The notes under the pieces were generated by a model, which ran no database searches, was not told the DNA's origin, and saw only the letters and a list, made by a program, of their open reading frames with translations. The translations under genes and the position numbers were made by a program. DNA of 64,000 nt from Prochlorococcus sp. AG-347-J19 (lineage in GTDB: Bacteria > Cyanobacteriota > Cyanobacteriia > PCC-6307 > Cyanobiaceae), in the NCBI GenBank assembly GCA_003279015.1, contig QCBV01000006.1, positions 62,001-126,000 of the forward strand, written 5' to 3'. This document shows, one piece after another, positions 29,344-39,540 of the stretch; positions within the stretch are counted from its first letter, which is position 1; each line of letters starts with the position of its first letter.

Positions 29344-30279
29344 ATGCAAGATTTAGCTAAAACGAAAATAAATATAAAATCTCCTGCCAAAATAAATTTG
29401 CACCTTGAAGTTATTGGTAAAAGACAGGATGGATTTCATGAGTTAGCAATGATTATGCAAAATATCGATCTTTCTGATTATTTAGAATTTGAAATTAATA
29501 ATGAAGGTTTAATTAAACTTGAGTCTGATTGTAATGATTTAAGCTTATCTGATGATAACTTAATTGTTAAATCTGCAAATCTATTAAGGAAAAAATCAAA
29601 TATAGATTATGGTGCGAATATATTTTTAAGAAAAAATATTCCAATTGGCGCAGGATTAGCTGGTGGATCCAGTAATGCAGCAGCAACATTAATTGGTCTT
29701 AATAAGTTATGGGATTTGAACTTAGATCAAGAAACATTATGTTCATTAGCATCAACTTTAGGATCTGATATTCCTTTTTTTATAAATGGTGGTATTCAAT
29801 TATGTTTTGGAAGAGGAGAAATTTTGGAGAAATTAGATTCAAACTTTGAATATGGAGTAATTCTTTTAAAAAATCGAAATGTATCAGTATCTACAGCTGA
29901 AACTTATAAAAAATATAGTAATAGATTTTGTGATCAATATCTTACTGATATAGAAATGATTGAGAACATAAGAAATAATTTAAGAGATAATGGTTTAATT
30001 AACTTAAATTTTAATAATCAACATTTATCTATTAAAAATGATTTGCAGTTAGTTGTTGAAAATGAAAATGATTCTGTAAAGCAGGCATTATATTTACTTT
30101 CTAAACTAGAAAATTGTCTTACATTTTCAATGAGTGGATCAGGACCTACATGCTTTGCACTTTTTAAAGATATAGAGATTGCTAAAAAAGAATTAACTGC
30201 AAATTATAAATTATTTAGAAATAAAGGTTATGATTCATGGGTTTGCACTTTCCTTGAAAAGGGAATAACATTCATTTAA
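29344..30279 (+). CDS. ispE: 4-diphosphocytidyl-2-C-methyl-D-erythritol kinase
   Basis: SPAKINLHLEVIGKRQDGFHEL, IPIGAGLAGGSSNAAATL. Confidence 0.95.
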   Translation: MQDLAKTKINIKSPAKINLHLEVIGKRQDGFHELAMIMQNIDLSDYLEFEINNEGLIKLESDCNDLSLSDDNLIVKSANLLRKKSNIDYGANIFLRKNIPIGAGLAGGSSNAAATLIGLNKLWDLNLDQETLCSLASTLGSDIPFFINGGIQLCFGRGEILEKLDSNFEYGVILLKNRNVSVSTAETYKKYSNRFCDQYLTDIEMIENIRNNLRDNGLINLNFNNQHLSIKNDLQLVVENENDSVKQALYLLSKLENCLTFSMSGSGPTCFALFKDIEIAKKELTANYKLFRNKGYDSWVCTFLEKGITFI

Positions 30280-30302
30280 ATTTTTTTATACATAATTTTA
30301 TT

Positions 30303-30605
30303 GTGGCTGATAATAGTAATGATAATATTGAAAAAAAGATTCCCGAAAAAGGACCACTAAATTTTATTGTAGGATCATTAACAAGTTTTTTATTATTTAT
30401 ATTTTTTTATTTTTTAAGTAATAAAATTGCAATTTATTTTTCAGTACATAAACCATCTAATTCTTCTGAAATAGTCCAAAATATTTCTTCTAGTATTAAT
30501 ACCTTAATAATTGGATTATCATTTTTGCTAACTTTCTCTTTTGCTTTTATAGGTATAGGGCTTTTTATTGTATTTATTCGCAGTTTTTTTCTGAAGAAAA
30601 ATTGA
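30303..30605 (+). CDS. DUF3082-like membrane protein
   Basis: Two TM segments, KGPLNFIVGSLTSFLLF; GTG start. Confidence 0.6.
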   Translation: MADNSNDNIEKKIPEKGPLNFIVGSLTSFLLFIFFYFLSNKIAIYFSVHKPSNSSEIVQNISSSINTLIIGLSFLLTFSFAFIGIGLFIVFIRSFFLKKN

Positions 30606-30639
30606 ATTGCCAATATTATTAAGAAAACACTTTCTTTTA

Positions 30640-30735
30640 ATGTCTTTACATGACTTAGGCCTTTTAGTCCTTTTGTTGTCACCTGGAATGATTTTATCAA
30701 TATTACTACTCATAACCTTCGCTGAAGGAGGTTGA
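30640..30735 (+). CDS. Small single-TM peptide, 31 aa (MSLHDLGLLVLLLSPGMILSILLLITFAEGG)
   Basis: ATG-to-TGA ORF translated by hand, lies just upstream of pdhB; below ORF track limit. Confidence 0.5.
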   Translation: MSLHDLGLLVLLLSPGMILSILLLITFAEGG

Positions 30736-30784
30736 ATTATTCAAAGTGGTAGGATTATATATGTGATTAATTAGGTAATTAATT

Positions 30785-31768
30785 GTGGCTGGAACATTAT
30801 TATTTAATGCTTTGAAAGAGGCAATTGATGAAGAAATGGCAAATGATGTAAATGTTTGCGTTATGGGGGAAGATGTTGGTCAATATGGAGGATCTTATAA
30901 GGTTACTAAGGATTTATATGAAAAATATGGAGAGTTAAGAGTCTTAGATACTCCAATTGCAGAGAATAGTTTTACGGGTATGGCTGTGGGTGCAGCAATG
31001 ACTGGCTTAAGACCAATAGTAGAAGGAATGAATATGGGTTTTTTGCTTTTAGCTTTTAATCAGATATCAAATAATATGGGTATGCTTAGATATACAAGTG
31101 GCGGAAATTATAAAATACCAGCAGTAGTTCGAGGACCTGGAGGAGTTGGACGTCAACTTGGTGCTGAGCACAGTCAAAGACTTGAAGCATATTTTCATGC
31201 AGTTCCTGGCATAAAGATTGTTGCATGTAGTACACCCACAAATGCTAAAGGTTTAATGAAAGCAGCTATAAGAGATGATAATCCGGTTCTATTTTTCGAA
31301 CATGTTCTTCTATACAATTTGTCTGAAGAATTACCTGAGGGTGATTATACTTGCGCTTTAGATCAGGCTGATGTTGTTAAAGAAGGGAAAGATATTACTT
31401 TATTGACTTATTCAAGAATGAGACATCACTGCCTTAAAGCGGTTGAAGAATTAGAAAAAAAAGGAATAGATGTTGAGTTAATAGATTTAATAAGTTTAAA
31501 ACCATTTGATATGGAAACCATCTCAAAATCAATAAGAAAAACAAATAAAGTAGTTATTGTAGAAGAATGTATGAAGACTGGAGGTATTGGTGCAGAATTA
31601 ATTGCCTTGATAACAGAAGAATGTTTTGATGATCTTGATGCCCGACCAATTAGATTATCTAGTCAGGATATTCCAACTCCTTATAATGGAAATCTTGAGA
31701 ATTTGACAATAATCCAACCACATCAAATAGTTGAAAAAGTTGAAGATTTAATTAATGGGAGTATATAG
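30785..31768 (+). CDS. pdhB: Pyruvate dehydrogenase E1 beta subunit
   Basis: [39 protein letters not shown] start. Confidence 0.95.
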   Translation: MAGTLLFNALKEAIDEEMANDVNVCVMGEDVGQYGGSYKVTKDLYEKYGELRVLDTPIAENSFTGMAVGAAMTGLRPIVEGMNMGFLLLAFNQISNNMGMLRYTSGGNYKIPAVVRGPGGVGRQLGAEHSQRLEAYFHAVPGIKIVACSTPTNAKGLMKAAIRDDNPVLFFEHVLLYNLSEELPEGDYTCALDQADVVKEGKDITLLTYSRMRHHCLKAVEELEKKGIDVELIDLISLKPFDMETISKSIRKTNKVVIVEECMKTGGIGAELIALITEECFDDLDARPIRLSSQDIPTPYNGNLENLTIIQPHQIVEKVEDLINGSI

Positions 31769-31771
31769 ACA

Positions 31772-33238
31772 ATGAAAAGAAGGCAAGGTTGGCTTTTTTT
31801 TATTATATTTCTACTTACTTTATCTGTTTATCTATTAATAAATTATCCCTTACAGTTGGGATTGGATTTACAAGGGGGTTCTCAACTTACACTACAAATT
31901 ATTAAAGAGGAAGGTAAGGTAACAAGAGATGAACTTGAAGCAGTTAATTCGGTTATAGATAAGCGAGTTAACAATTTAGGAGTTTCTGAGTCTAATTTGC
32001 AAACCCTCGGTGGGGATCAATTGATTTTAGAATTACCAGGTGAACAAAATCCATTAGTTGCTTCAAGGGTGCTAGGTAAGACTGCTTTATTAGAATTTAG
32101 AACCCAAAAAGAAGGAACATCTACAGATTTAAAAACCCTGCAACTACAAAGATTGAATATTAAAGAATTAATTGAACAATATTCTACTGCAGCAAAAAGT
32201 CAAAATGATAATTTCTTAAAAGTTATTCAAGATGATCTTAAAGATATAGGGCAAGAATTAAATTACTCATTTACTAATAATGATTTATATGGGAATTTAA
32301 TTCAAATTAAAAAGTATGTTGATAAAGAAATTACAAATTTATTTATTAAAACAGATTTATCTGGTAAGGATCTTATTAACGCTGGAAGGAGACAAGAACA
32401 AACAAATAGTAATTGGGAAGTTTTATTAACTTTTAGTAATTCGGGAGGTGAGAAGTTTGCAGAAATTACAAAGTCAATTGCTGGCACTAATCAACTTTTG
32501 GCTATCATTCTAGATGGCGAATCAATAAGTGAAGCTAGTGTTGGGAATCAGTTCGCTAATACTGGGATTACAGGTGGATCAGCAACAATAAGCGGTAATT
32601 TTAGTGCTGAAAATGCTAGAGAATTAGAAGTTCAACTTAAAGGAGGCTCATTGCCATTGCCAATTGAGATAGTAGAAACTAACACTATAGGGGCTCTATT
32701 GGGATCTAAAAATATTTTAAAAAGTCTTTATGCAGCTATCAGTGGACTAATTTTTGTTGGTATATTTATGATTTTTAATTATAGAATTTTAGGTTTTGTT
32801 TCAGTTCTTTCTTTAGTACTTTATGGTTTCTTTAACTTAGCCCTATATTCTTTGATTCCTGTAACTTTGACTTTACCTGGAATATCTGGGCTTATACTCA
32901 GCATTGGTATGGCTGTTGATGCAAATATTCTAATATTTGAGAGAATTAAAGAAGAATTAAATGATGGTAATACTCTCACAAGATCTATTGATAGCGGTTT
33001 TCAAAGAGCTAATTCATCCATAGTTGATGGTCATATTACAACTCTTCTAAGTTGTTTTGTATTGTTTTTATTAGGAACAAATTTTGTTAAGGGTTTTGCG
33101 GCAACATTAGGTATTGGAGTCTTAATAAGCTTGTTTACCTCATTAAATTGTTCTAAAACTATTTTGCGATTTTTTACAACATATCAATCTTTGAGGCAAA
33201 AAAATCTCTATCTTCCAAGGAATAATTTTTCAAATTAA
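31772..33238 (+). CDS. secD: Protein translocase subunit SecD
   Basis: LGLDLQGGSQLTLQI, GMAVDANILIFERIKEEL. Confidence 0.95.
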   Translation: MKRRQGWLFFIIFLLTLSVYLLINYPLQLGLDLQGGSQLTLQIIKEEGKVTRDELEAVNSVIDKRVNNLGVSESNLQTLGGDQLILELPGEQNPLVASRVLGKTALLEFRTQKEGTSTDLKTLQLQRLNIKELIEQYSTAAKSQNDNFLKVIQDDLKDIGQELNYSFTNNDLYGNLIQIKKYVDKEITNLFIKTDLSGKDLINAGRRQEQTNSNWEVLLTFSNSGGEKFAEITKSIAGTNQLLAIILDGESISEASVGNQFANTGITGGSATISGNFSAENARELEVQLKGGSLPLPIEIVETNTIGALLGSKNILKSLYAAISGLIFVGIFMIFNYRILGFVSVLSLVLYGFFNLALYSLIPVTLTLPGISGLILSIGMAVDANILIFERIKEELNDGNTLTRSIDSGFQRANSSIVDGHITTLLSCFVLFLLGTNFVKGFAATLGIGVLISLFTSLNCSKTILRFFTTYQSLRQKNLYLPRNNFSN

Positions 33239-33259
33239 ATTTTTTATTTCTATTTTCCT

Positions 33260-34174
33260 ATGAAATACAATCTTGAATTAATAAAGAATAAAAAAAAGAT
33301 AATTGGTTTTTCAACTGTTCTTATTTTGTTGAGTCTTCTAGGAATTTTATATTCTACTTTTAATACTTCTTATAAGAAGCCTATAAATTTAGGGATGGAT
33401 TTTGTTGGTGGAAATGAACTAAGGATAGAAAGAGTTTGTGAAGTGGAATGTTCTAATCTTTCCCCAGATTCAGTTTTGGAAAATTTAAAAAAGATCTCTA
33501 AAAATAAAAACGTTTTAAATAATCTTAAATTACAATTCCAAAATAATAATAAATTAATTTCAATAAGAACACCTTATTTAAGTATCGAAGAATCAAATAA
33601 TCTTATTTCTAATCTTGATAATATTGTTGGCCCTCTGAATTATGAGAGTAAGGATTCAAGATTAATAGGTCCAAAGCTTGGGAAAAGATTACTTACTAAT
33701 TGTGTTACTTCATTGTTGGTTTCTTTATTTGCAATATCTATATATATAACCATTAGATTTGACAAAAAATATGCATTATTTGCATTATTAGCTTTATTCC
33801 ATGATTTATTAATTGTTTTCGGTATATTCTCTTGGTTGGGAATTTTATTATCTGTCGAAGTAAACAGTTTATTTGCTGTGTCCTTGCTAACTATTGCTGG
33901 GTATTCTGTAAATGATACTGTTGTTATTTTCGATAGAATACGCGAGAATTTAAAATCAAAGAAAGAAGGCTATAACGAAACTATTCAATTATCAGTAAAC
34001 GAATCATTTAGGAGAACAACGTTTACCAGTATTACAACCCTTATCCCTTTATTAAGCATAATATTGTTTGGATCTTACTCGCTATTTTGGTTTTCCTTAG
34101 CCTTATCATTAGGAATTATAGTTGGAAGTTATTCAAGTATTTTATTGGCTCCATCTTTGTTGCTTAAAGACTGA
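33260..34174 (+). CDS. secF: Protein translocase subunit SecF
   Basis: LGMDFVGGNELRIE, AGYSVNDTVVIFDRIRENL. Confidence 0.95.
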   Translation: MKYNLELIKNKKKIIGFSTVLILLSLLGILYSTFNTSYKKPINLGMDFVGGNELRIERVCEVECSNLSPDSVLENLKKISKNKNVLNNLKLQFQNNNKLISIRTPYLSIEESNNLISNLDNIVGPLNYESKDSRLIGPKLGKRLLTNCVTSLLVSLFAISIYITIRFDKKYALFALLALFHDLLIVFGIFSWLGILLSVEVNSLFAVSLLTIAGYSVNDTVVIFDRIRENLKSKKEGYNETIQLSVNESFRRTTFTSITTLIPLLSIILFGSYSLFWFSLALSLGIIVGSYSSILLAPSLLLKD

Positions 34175-34192
34175 GCTTAAATTTCTAATAAT

Positions 34193-34375
34193 ATGAAATT
34201 GAATTACTATTTGATAATTTTATTTTCCTTAGTTTTAATAGATCTTTCTACTGAACTAAGAATATTATTTGATCATTTTACTTTTAGTTCACTATATTTT
34301 GCTATTGGTAAACATCCCTTAGCTTTCTTTATACTTTTTTCCTACCCATATTTATATAAGAAATTAATTAAGTAG
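34193..34375 (+). CDS. Small hydrophobic protein, 60 aa
   Basis: ATG ORF right after secF; two hydrophobic segments. Confidence 0.45.
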   Translation: MKLNYYLIILFSLVLIDLSTELRILFDHFTFSSLYFAIGKHPLAFFILFSYPYLYKKLIK

Positions 34376-34378
34376 TTT

Positions 34379-35422
34379 TTAAATATCTTTAAATGATTCT
34401 TTGATTAAAACCTGTATTACGACTGCTAATGGAAGAGAAAGTATTAAGCCTAATGGACCAAAAATAAAGGTAAATCCAAATTGTGATATTAATGTTAAGC
34501 CTGGAAGTAAGTTTGCTTTTTTCTTCATTATAGATGGCATTATTATATAGCTTTCAATATTTTGAATGATTATATATGCTCCTAAAACAGCAAGTGGTTT
34601 CCAAAAATTATCTAGTAGTGCAATTGAGATTGGAAATATACCACTAATAACTGGACCTATATTTGGAATAATATTAAGAACCATTGCTATTAAGGCATTT
34701 GAGACAACATATTTTACATCTAATATAGACAAAACTATTAATGATAATAGACCTACTAATAATGAGCTTATGACCATAGAAAAGGTCCAATTTGCTAATG
34801 CAGTATTGCTTTTTTCCAGAATATTTCTAAATTTGTTGCGATAATTTTTGGGAACTAATAGAAGTATATTTTCTTTATATTGTTTTGGTTCAATAGAAAT
34901 CATTAAACTCACTGCTAATACGAATATTAATTTCAAAAGACCTGAACCCAGATTTCCCGCTATATTTATTAAATTTTTAAAACTTTCTTGAATAGCTTTT
35001 GCAATAGTTGAGGCATCTGGAATGGTTACTACATCATTTATAAGACTGAAAATGTCGATAACATTTTCTGATTGTTCACCATATAATAGAGTGTTAAATT
35101 TGTTCAAATTTGTATTGATCAAAATATTTATTTTTGATAAACCATTTGGAATATCAACTAGTATTTCATTGAATTCTTTAATAAACGGAGGCAATACAAG
35201 AATAAAAATAGTAAATACTATTATTGAAATAACAGTTAAGACAAGAAACAAAGACATCGGTCGGGGAATTTTCAACCCCTTTTGTATTTGATTACATAAA
35301 TTACATACAATATTTGAAATTACTAAGGAACAAATTATTAAGAGTAGAAAATCTCTTAGAGTCCATACTATTAACGAAGTGATTAAAATTACTGCTAACT
35401 TGAAATATGATGAACTACTCAA
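34379..35422 (-). CDS. AI-2E/PerM family transporter
   Basis: Multi-TM, LNIIPNIGPVISGIFPISIAL, FGPLGLILSLPLAVVIQVLI. Confidence 0.85.
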   Translation of the reverse strand: MSSSSYFKLAVILITSLIVWTLRDFLLLIICSLVISNIVCNLCNQIQKGLKIPRPMSLFLVLTVISIIVFTIFILVLPPFIKEFNEILVDIPNGLSKINILINTNLNKFNTLLYGEQSENVIDIFSLINDVVTIPDASTIAKAIQESFKNLINIAGNLGSGLLKLIFVLAVSLMISIEPKQYKENILLLVPKNYRNKFRNILEKSNTALANWTFSMVISSLLVGLLSLIVLSILDVKYVVSNALIAMVLNIIPNIGPVISGIFPISIALLDNFWKPLAVLGAYIIIQNIESYIIMPSIMKKKANLLPGLTLISQFGFTFIFGPLGLILSLPLAVVIQVLIKESFKDI

Positions 35423-35435
35423 TTTTCAGAATATT

Positions 35436-35789
35436 TTACTTCTTCTCAGAATATCCTAATCCATTTGATTTGGCATAACTATTTGCAAATCTCATAAATC
35501 TATCAAAGTCAGATGTGTTCTTCCAAATGTATACAGCTTCTAAAAATATTGGTTCTCCATCAACAAACTTTACTTTAACTTCCCTAGTTAGTATTTCACC
35601 TTCGGAGTCAATCATACGCATACCTGTGATTTCGCCATCCGTAATTGAAGATAATGCTTGAGGTTTTTCAAACAAAAATAATGCTTGGCCGGTGGTACCA
35701 TCCTTACTCCTAGTAAGTCTTATTTCAGGCACTACTGGTTCATCAGTTCCTTCATAAAATTGTATTTTTGCAGTTTTATTCACTGTCAT
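35436..35789 (-). CDS. psb28: Photosystem II assembly protein Psb28
   Basis: [57 protein letters not shown]. Confidence 0.95.
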   Translation of the reverse strand: MTVNKTAKIQFYEGTDEPVVPEIRLTRSKDGTTGQALFLFEKPQALSSITDGEITGMRMIDSEGEILTREVKVKFVDGEPIFLEAVYIWKNTSDFDRFMRFANSYAKSNGLGYSEKK

Positions 35790-35849
35790 AGTTTTGGTTT
35801 CATAATTTATAATCTTAAGAAATATTTTTCACATTCGTTTGTAATTATT

Positions 35850-36890
35850 TTATATAAAGTTATTTATTAATTCTAGGATACTTTCATCATATTTTTTGTC
35901 GGTTAAATCTAATATCCTTATATTTGTTTTGCCAACCTTTTCATATTCATAACATTTATCGTAATAATCTAGAACTGATTTGCAAACTAAATCCCATCTC
36001 TCATTATTAATTGATTCGAGAGCTATTTTTGTTCTTTGTGGTCCTAATCTTTTTTTTATCCTTAATACAGATTCTTGGAGTTCCTCTTTCTTAAAAACAC
36101 TATAAGTACCTATCAACTCATCTAACCTGTTAGATTCGCTCCTTAAAATTTCAATTCTCCTAGAATTTTTCATCTTACTGAAGAATTCATGAGGTATTTT
36201 GCATTTGCCTATATTTGCACTTTCAGCTTCAACAAAAATATTATTAGTAAATTCAAAGGAATTTAATTTTTCTGCAATTTGATTTTCAAATTGTTCATTT
36301 GAAGGTTGCTCTTTCATTCCTAAACCTCCAAATGTACTTCCTCTATGACAAGCAAATGCTTCAAGATCAATAGTTTGATATTTATATTTCTCTAGTAATG
36401 ATAATAATCTTGTCTTCCCTGTTCCTGTTTTTCCACCAATAATTACTATATTCATCTTTTTTGAGAAACTATCTAATACCCATCTTCTATATATTTTGTA
36501 TCCTCCATTAAGTGTTATTGGATTTAATTTATATTTTTCTAGTAACCAAGCAATGCTTTGTGAACGCATTCCTCCTCTAGAACAATATATTCTGATAAAA
36601 AAATCATTATTTTTATTAGGAATAGTTTTATAAGAATCAATATTCATAAATAAATTATCAAGAAGTAATTCCATTTTTTCTTCAAAAAATTTTAATCCCT
36701 CTATGACTGCCTTTTCCCTTCCATCTTTTTTATAAATAGTGCCAATTATAGATCTCTCATCATTATCAAATAGTGGAATGTTAATAGAATTAGGCAGGTG
36801 TCCTTTATAATATTCACTCGGGCTTCTAACATCTATAAGTGGTCCATTAAAACTTCTAAATTTCTCTAGTTCTTTTCTTTTGAAATACAT
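35850..36890 (-). CDS. mnmH: tRNA 2-selenouridine/geranyl-2-thiouridine synthase
   Basis: Rhodanese LIDVRSPSEYYKGHLPNSINIPL, IYCSRGGMRSQSIAWLL, P-loop IIGGKTGTGKTRLL. Confidence 0.9.
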   Translation of the reverse strand: MYFKRKELEKFRSFNGPLIDVRSPSEYYKGHLPNSINIPLFDNDERSIIGTIYKKDGREKAVIEGLKFFEEKMELLLDNLFMNIDSYKTIPNKNNDFFIRIYCSRGGMRSQSIAWLLEKYKLNPITLNGGYKIYRRWVLDSFSKKMNIVIIGGKTGTGKTRLLSLLEKYKYQTIDLEAFACHRGSTFGGLGMKEQPSNEQFENQIAEKLNSFEFTNNIFVEAESANIGKCKIPHEFFSKMKNSRRIEILRSESNRLDELIGTYSVFKKEELQESVLRIKKRLGPQRTKIALESINNERWDLVCKSVLDYYDKCYEYEKVGKTNIRILDLTDKKYDESILELINNFI

Positions 36891-36925
36891 GGATAGTTTT
36901 TATTTTTTTAGATTTAATTTTTAAA

Positions 36926-37645
36926 ATGAATAACAAAGAACAAGTTAACTATAATAATGCTACATTAGATTTGATACAAAAATTTGTAGATTCCAATCAA
37001 AGAAAAAGAATAAATTCATTAACTCAAATAGAATCTGAAGTCGAAAATATTTTCAATCTTGGCCATTCACTTTTTGATATCTTTGACAGTGAAGGAGATG
37101 ACTGGGCTGCTGGTTGGATATTGCAAGTTTTAAAAAAATTTAAGCCTGAATTCTTTGACAACTCTAAATTCAATAATTGGTTTAATACATATTCAGATAT
37201 TGATATTGATTATGCAGATTTGCAATTGATGTTGGTTGAGCAAAAATATGAAGAGGCAGATAGATTAACAAGTTCTTATTTACGAAAATTAGCTGGAAAA
37301 TTAGCTGAAAAACGTGGATATGTTTTCTATAGTGAAGTAAAGAATATGTCAGATAAAGATCTAGAAACTATTGATAGATTATGGACTATTTATTCTACTG
37401 GTAGATTTGGATTCTCAATTCAGGCAAAAATATTAAAATCAGTAGGAAAAAAATATGAATTAATGTGGCCGAAAATAGGTTGGAAAAAAGAGGGCTTATG
37501 GACTAGATATCCTGGATCTTTTTGCTGGTCATTGAATGCTCCTGATGGACATATGCCTTTAATAAATCAACTAAGAGGGGTAAGACTTATGGACTCAATT
37601 CTACGGCATCCTGCTATTGCAAAGAGACATAATAATATTCTTTAA
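36926..37645 (+). CDS. GUN4-domain protein
   Basis: DLQLMLVEQKYEEADRLTSSYLRKLAG, TIDRLWTIYSTGRFGFSIQAKI. Confidence 0.9.
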   Translation: MNNKEQVNYNNATLDLIQKFVDSNQRKRINSLTQIESEVENIFNLGHSLFDIFDSEGDDWAAGWILQVLKKFKPEFFDNSKFNNWFNTYSDIDIDYADLQLMLVEQKYEEADRLTSSYLRKLAGKLAEKRGYVFYSEVKNMSDKDLETIDRLWTIYSTGRFGFSIQAKILKSVGKKYELMWPKIGWKKEGLWTRYPGSFCWSLNAPDGHMPLINQLRGVRLMDSILRHPAIAKRHNNIL

Positions 37646-37693
37646 ATTTAGGTATTTAATAAGTTAATATTAAGATAGTATCAAAATATTATT

Positions 37694-38128
37694 ATGTCCT
37701 TATTTCGGGGCAAAAATATTTTAAAAAAATTTTTTAAAAGACCAAAGATTAACTGGTCAAACTACGAATTCGAATCATCATTACAGTTAAATGAATTTGT
37801 AGATCAACTATTAGAACCTATTAAATATTCTCAATCAAGCTATCTTATAAAACTTGGTTTACATGAAGCGCTTGTTAACGCAGTAAAACATGGAAATAAA
37901 TTAGATCCTAAAAAAAATATAAGAGTTAGAAGAATAATTACTCCTAATTGGTGTGTTTGGCAAATTCAAGATCAAGGTAAGGGTGTAGAAATAAAAAAAA
38001 GAGATTACAAATTACCTAAAAAAATAAGTAGTTTAAATGGCCGTGGCCTATACATTATTAATGAATGTTTTGATGATATTAGATGGAGTAGTAAAGGTAA
38101 TAGGCTTCAGTTGGCTTTAAAAAGATGA
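37694..38128 (+). CDS. RsbW-like anti-sigma regulatory factor (HATPase)
   Basis: LGLHEALVNAVKHGNKLD N-box, IQDQGKGV, GRGLYII. Confidence 0.87.
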   Translation: MSLFRGKNILKKFFKRPKINWSNYEFESSLQLNEFVDQLLEPIKYSQSSYLIKLGLHEALVNAVKHGNKLDPKKNIRVRRIITPNWCVWQIQDQGKGVEIKKRDYKLPKKISSLNGRGLYIINECFDDIRWSSKGNRLQLALKR

Positions 38129-38370
38129 TTTTTACTAGGGCAAGGTTGATCTAAGTTGATTTCTTTTAACCATTTAATACTTTCTTCTATATACTCAATA
38201 GTTTCCTTCTCATTACAAGAAATAATTAAATGGCATAATCCCGCTGAAATTAGTTCTGCAGATCGTTTATATTTATTTCCTTTATCTTTATGCCATTTAG
38301 AATGATCAATCTTTAACTTGTCATTAAGACTTTGTACTAGCTGAATAGTATCTTTATCCCAATAGGTCAT
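38107..38370 (-). CDS. DUF6439-like cyanobacterial hypothetical protein
   Basis: KRSAELISAGLCHLIISCNEKETIEYIEESIKWLKEI. Confidence 0.55.
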   Translation of the reverse strand: MTYWDKDTIQLVQSLNDKLKIDHSKWHKDKGNKYKRSAELISAGLCHLIISCNEKETIEYIEESIKWLKEINLDQPCPSKNHLFKAN

Positions 38371-38382
38371 AGAAGTTTTTAT

Positions 38383-39438
38383 TTACTTTACAGCAGACCA
38401 TACTTTGGTCATAAAAAAAGAATTTGATTTTACATCTTTAAACCCTATTTCATCTATTTTAGAATTTATATCATCTCTTATGTAATCACTATAAAAAGGC
38501 TCATGAAAAGATTTATAGAAGTTTTCCATTACGGAGATAAAGTCAGGTGAATCACTTATTTGTATTGAATCAGCTATTACTAAAATCCCACCGGGTTCAA
38601 GAACTCTAAAAAATTCATTTAATACTTTAGCTCTAATTGTTCTAGGTAATTCATGAAATAAGTAAACACAAGAAATGCATTGAACACTATCATTTTCAAA
38701 AGGTAATTCTTCAGCATTACCTTTTATTAACTGAATTAAATCTCCATCTAAATCTGAAATAAATCTACTTGCCTCTTTTAAATATGAATCAGATAGATCT
38801 ATTCCTGTAATCTTTTCTTTAGGAAATGCGGCTCTTAATTGTTTTAATGTTCTTCCTGATCCCGTAGCCACATCAAGTATTTTTATAGAACTTTTTTTTC
38901 TATCGCTAAAAATTTCAAGTCCTTCTTTTATTGGCTTAATTATTCTTCTTCTCATTGAGTCAGCAGTTCCATTGAAAAGTATCTCTACTTGTAGGTCATA
39001 AATGCTAGCTGAAAAATCTGATAAATAACCATCTGTTTGATGATGAAAATTTCTCAAGTAATATTGAGGATAATTATCTCTATTAATTGATTTTGGAAGA
39101 TCATCAAAGTTTTGTTTTCTGCGTCTATCCCATGTATTAGGCATATCGAGCCAAATTTTAGGATATTGGGTTAGATATCTAAGCCATGGCTCGTCAAACA
39201 ATAATTTTTTTGGATATATATTTTTTTCTGCATCATTCCAATCTTCTTCTCTTAAGATATCCATTGAATTTTGGATTTGCATAAGAAGATCTTTATCTAT
39301 ATCAAAATTTTCAAGCTTCGAATCAGGAAGAATAAAATTCATTAATCTTGAACTGATCTGCTTGTGAGCGAAACCAGCAATGCTTTTACTTTGTTGTAGC
39401 GTTTTATATGCAATTTTTGAAATAGATTCCCTAGCCAT
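38383..39438 (-). CDS. Class I SAM-dependent methyltransferase
   Basis: IKILDVATGSGRTLKQLRAAFP, VLEPGGILVIADSIQ. Confidence 0.85.
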   Translation of the reverse strand: MARESISKIAYKTLQQSKSIAGFAHKQISSRLMNFILPDSKLENFDIDKDLLMQIQNSMDILREEDWNDAEKNIYPKKLLFDEPWLRYLTQYPKIWLDMPNTWDRRRKQNFDDLPKSINRDNYPQYYLRNFHHQTDGYLSDFSASIYDLQVEILFNGTADSMRRRIIKPIKEGLEIFSDRKKSSIKILDVATGSGRTLKQLRAAFPKEKITGIDLSDSYLKEASRFISDLDGDLIQLIKGNAEELPFENDSVQCISCVYLFHELPRTIRAKVLNEFFRVLEPGGILVIADSIQISDSPDFISVMENFYKSFHEPFYSDYIRDDINSKIDEIGFKDVKSNSFFMTKVWSAVK

Positions 39439-39466
39439 TTTTCAATTTATATATCTATATTCCAAC

Positions 39467-39515
39467 AAAAAAAAAATCAATTTGAGAATATTCTGTGATA
39501 TTTCTCAAATTGATT
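39467..39515 (-). terminator. Rho-independent terminator of glnA
   Basis: 14-bp perfect stem AATCAATTTGAGAA/TTCTCAAATTGATT followed on the minus strand by a 10-nt T run. Confidence 0.85.
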
Positions 39516-39540
39516 AATTTAAACTAATGTGATTTTTTAA

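Noticed and set aside
30434-30713. Two minus-strand ORFs of 88 and 61 aa
   Set aside because: Antisense to the DUF3082-like gene and the 31-aa peptide; no recognisable features
35850-36890. mnmH as evidence of a selenoprotein system
   Set aside because: MnmH alone does not imply selenocysteine use; no selD, selA or Sec tRNA in the window
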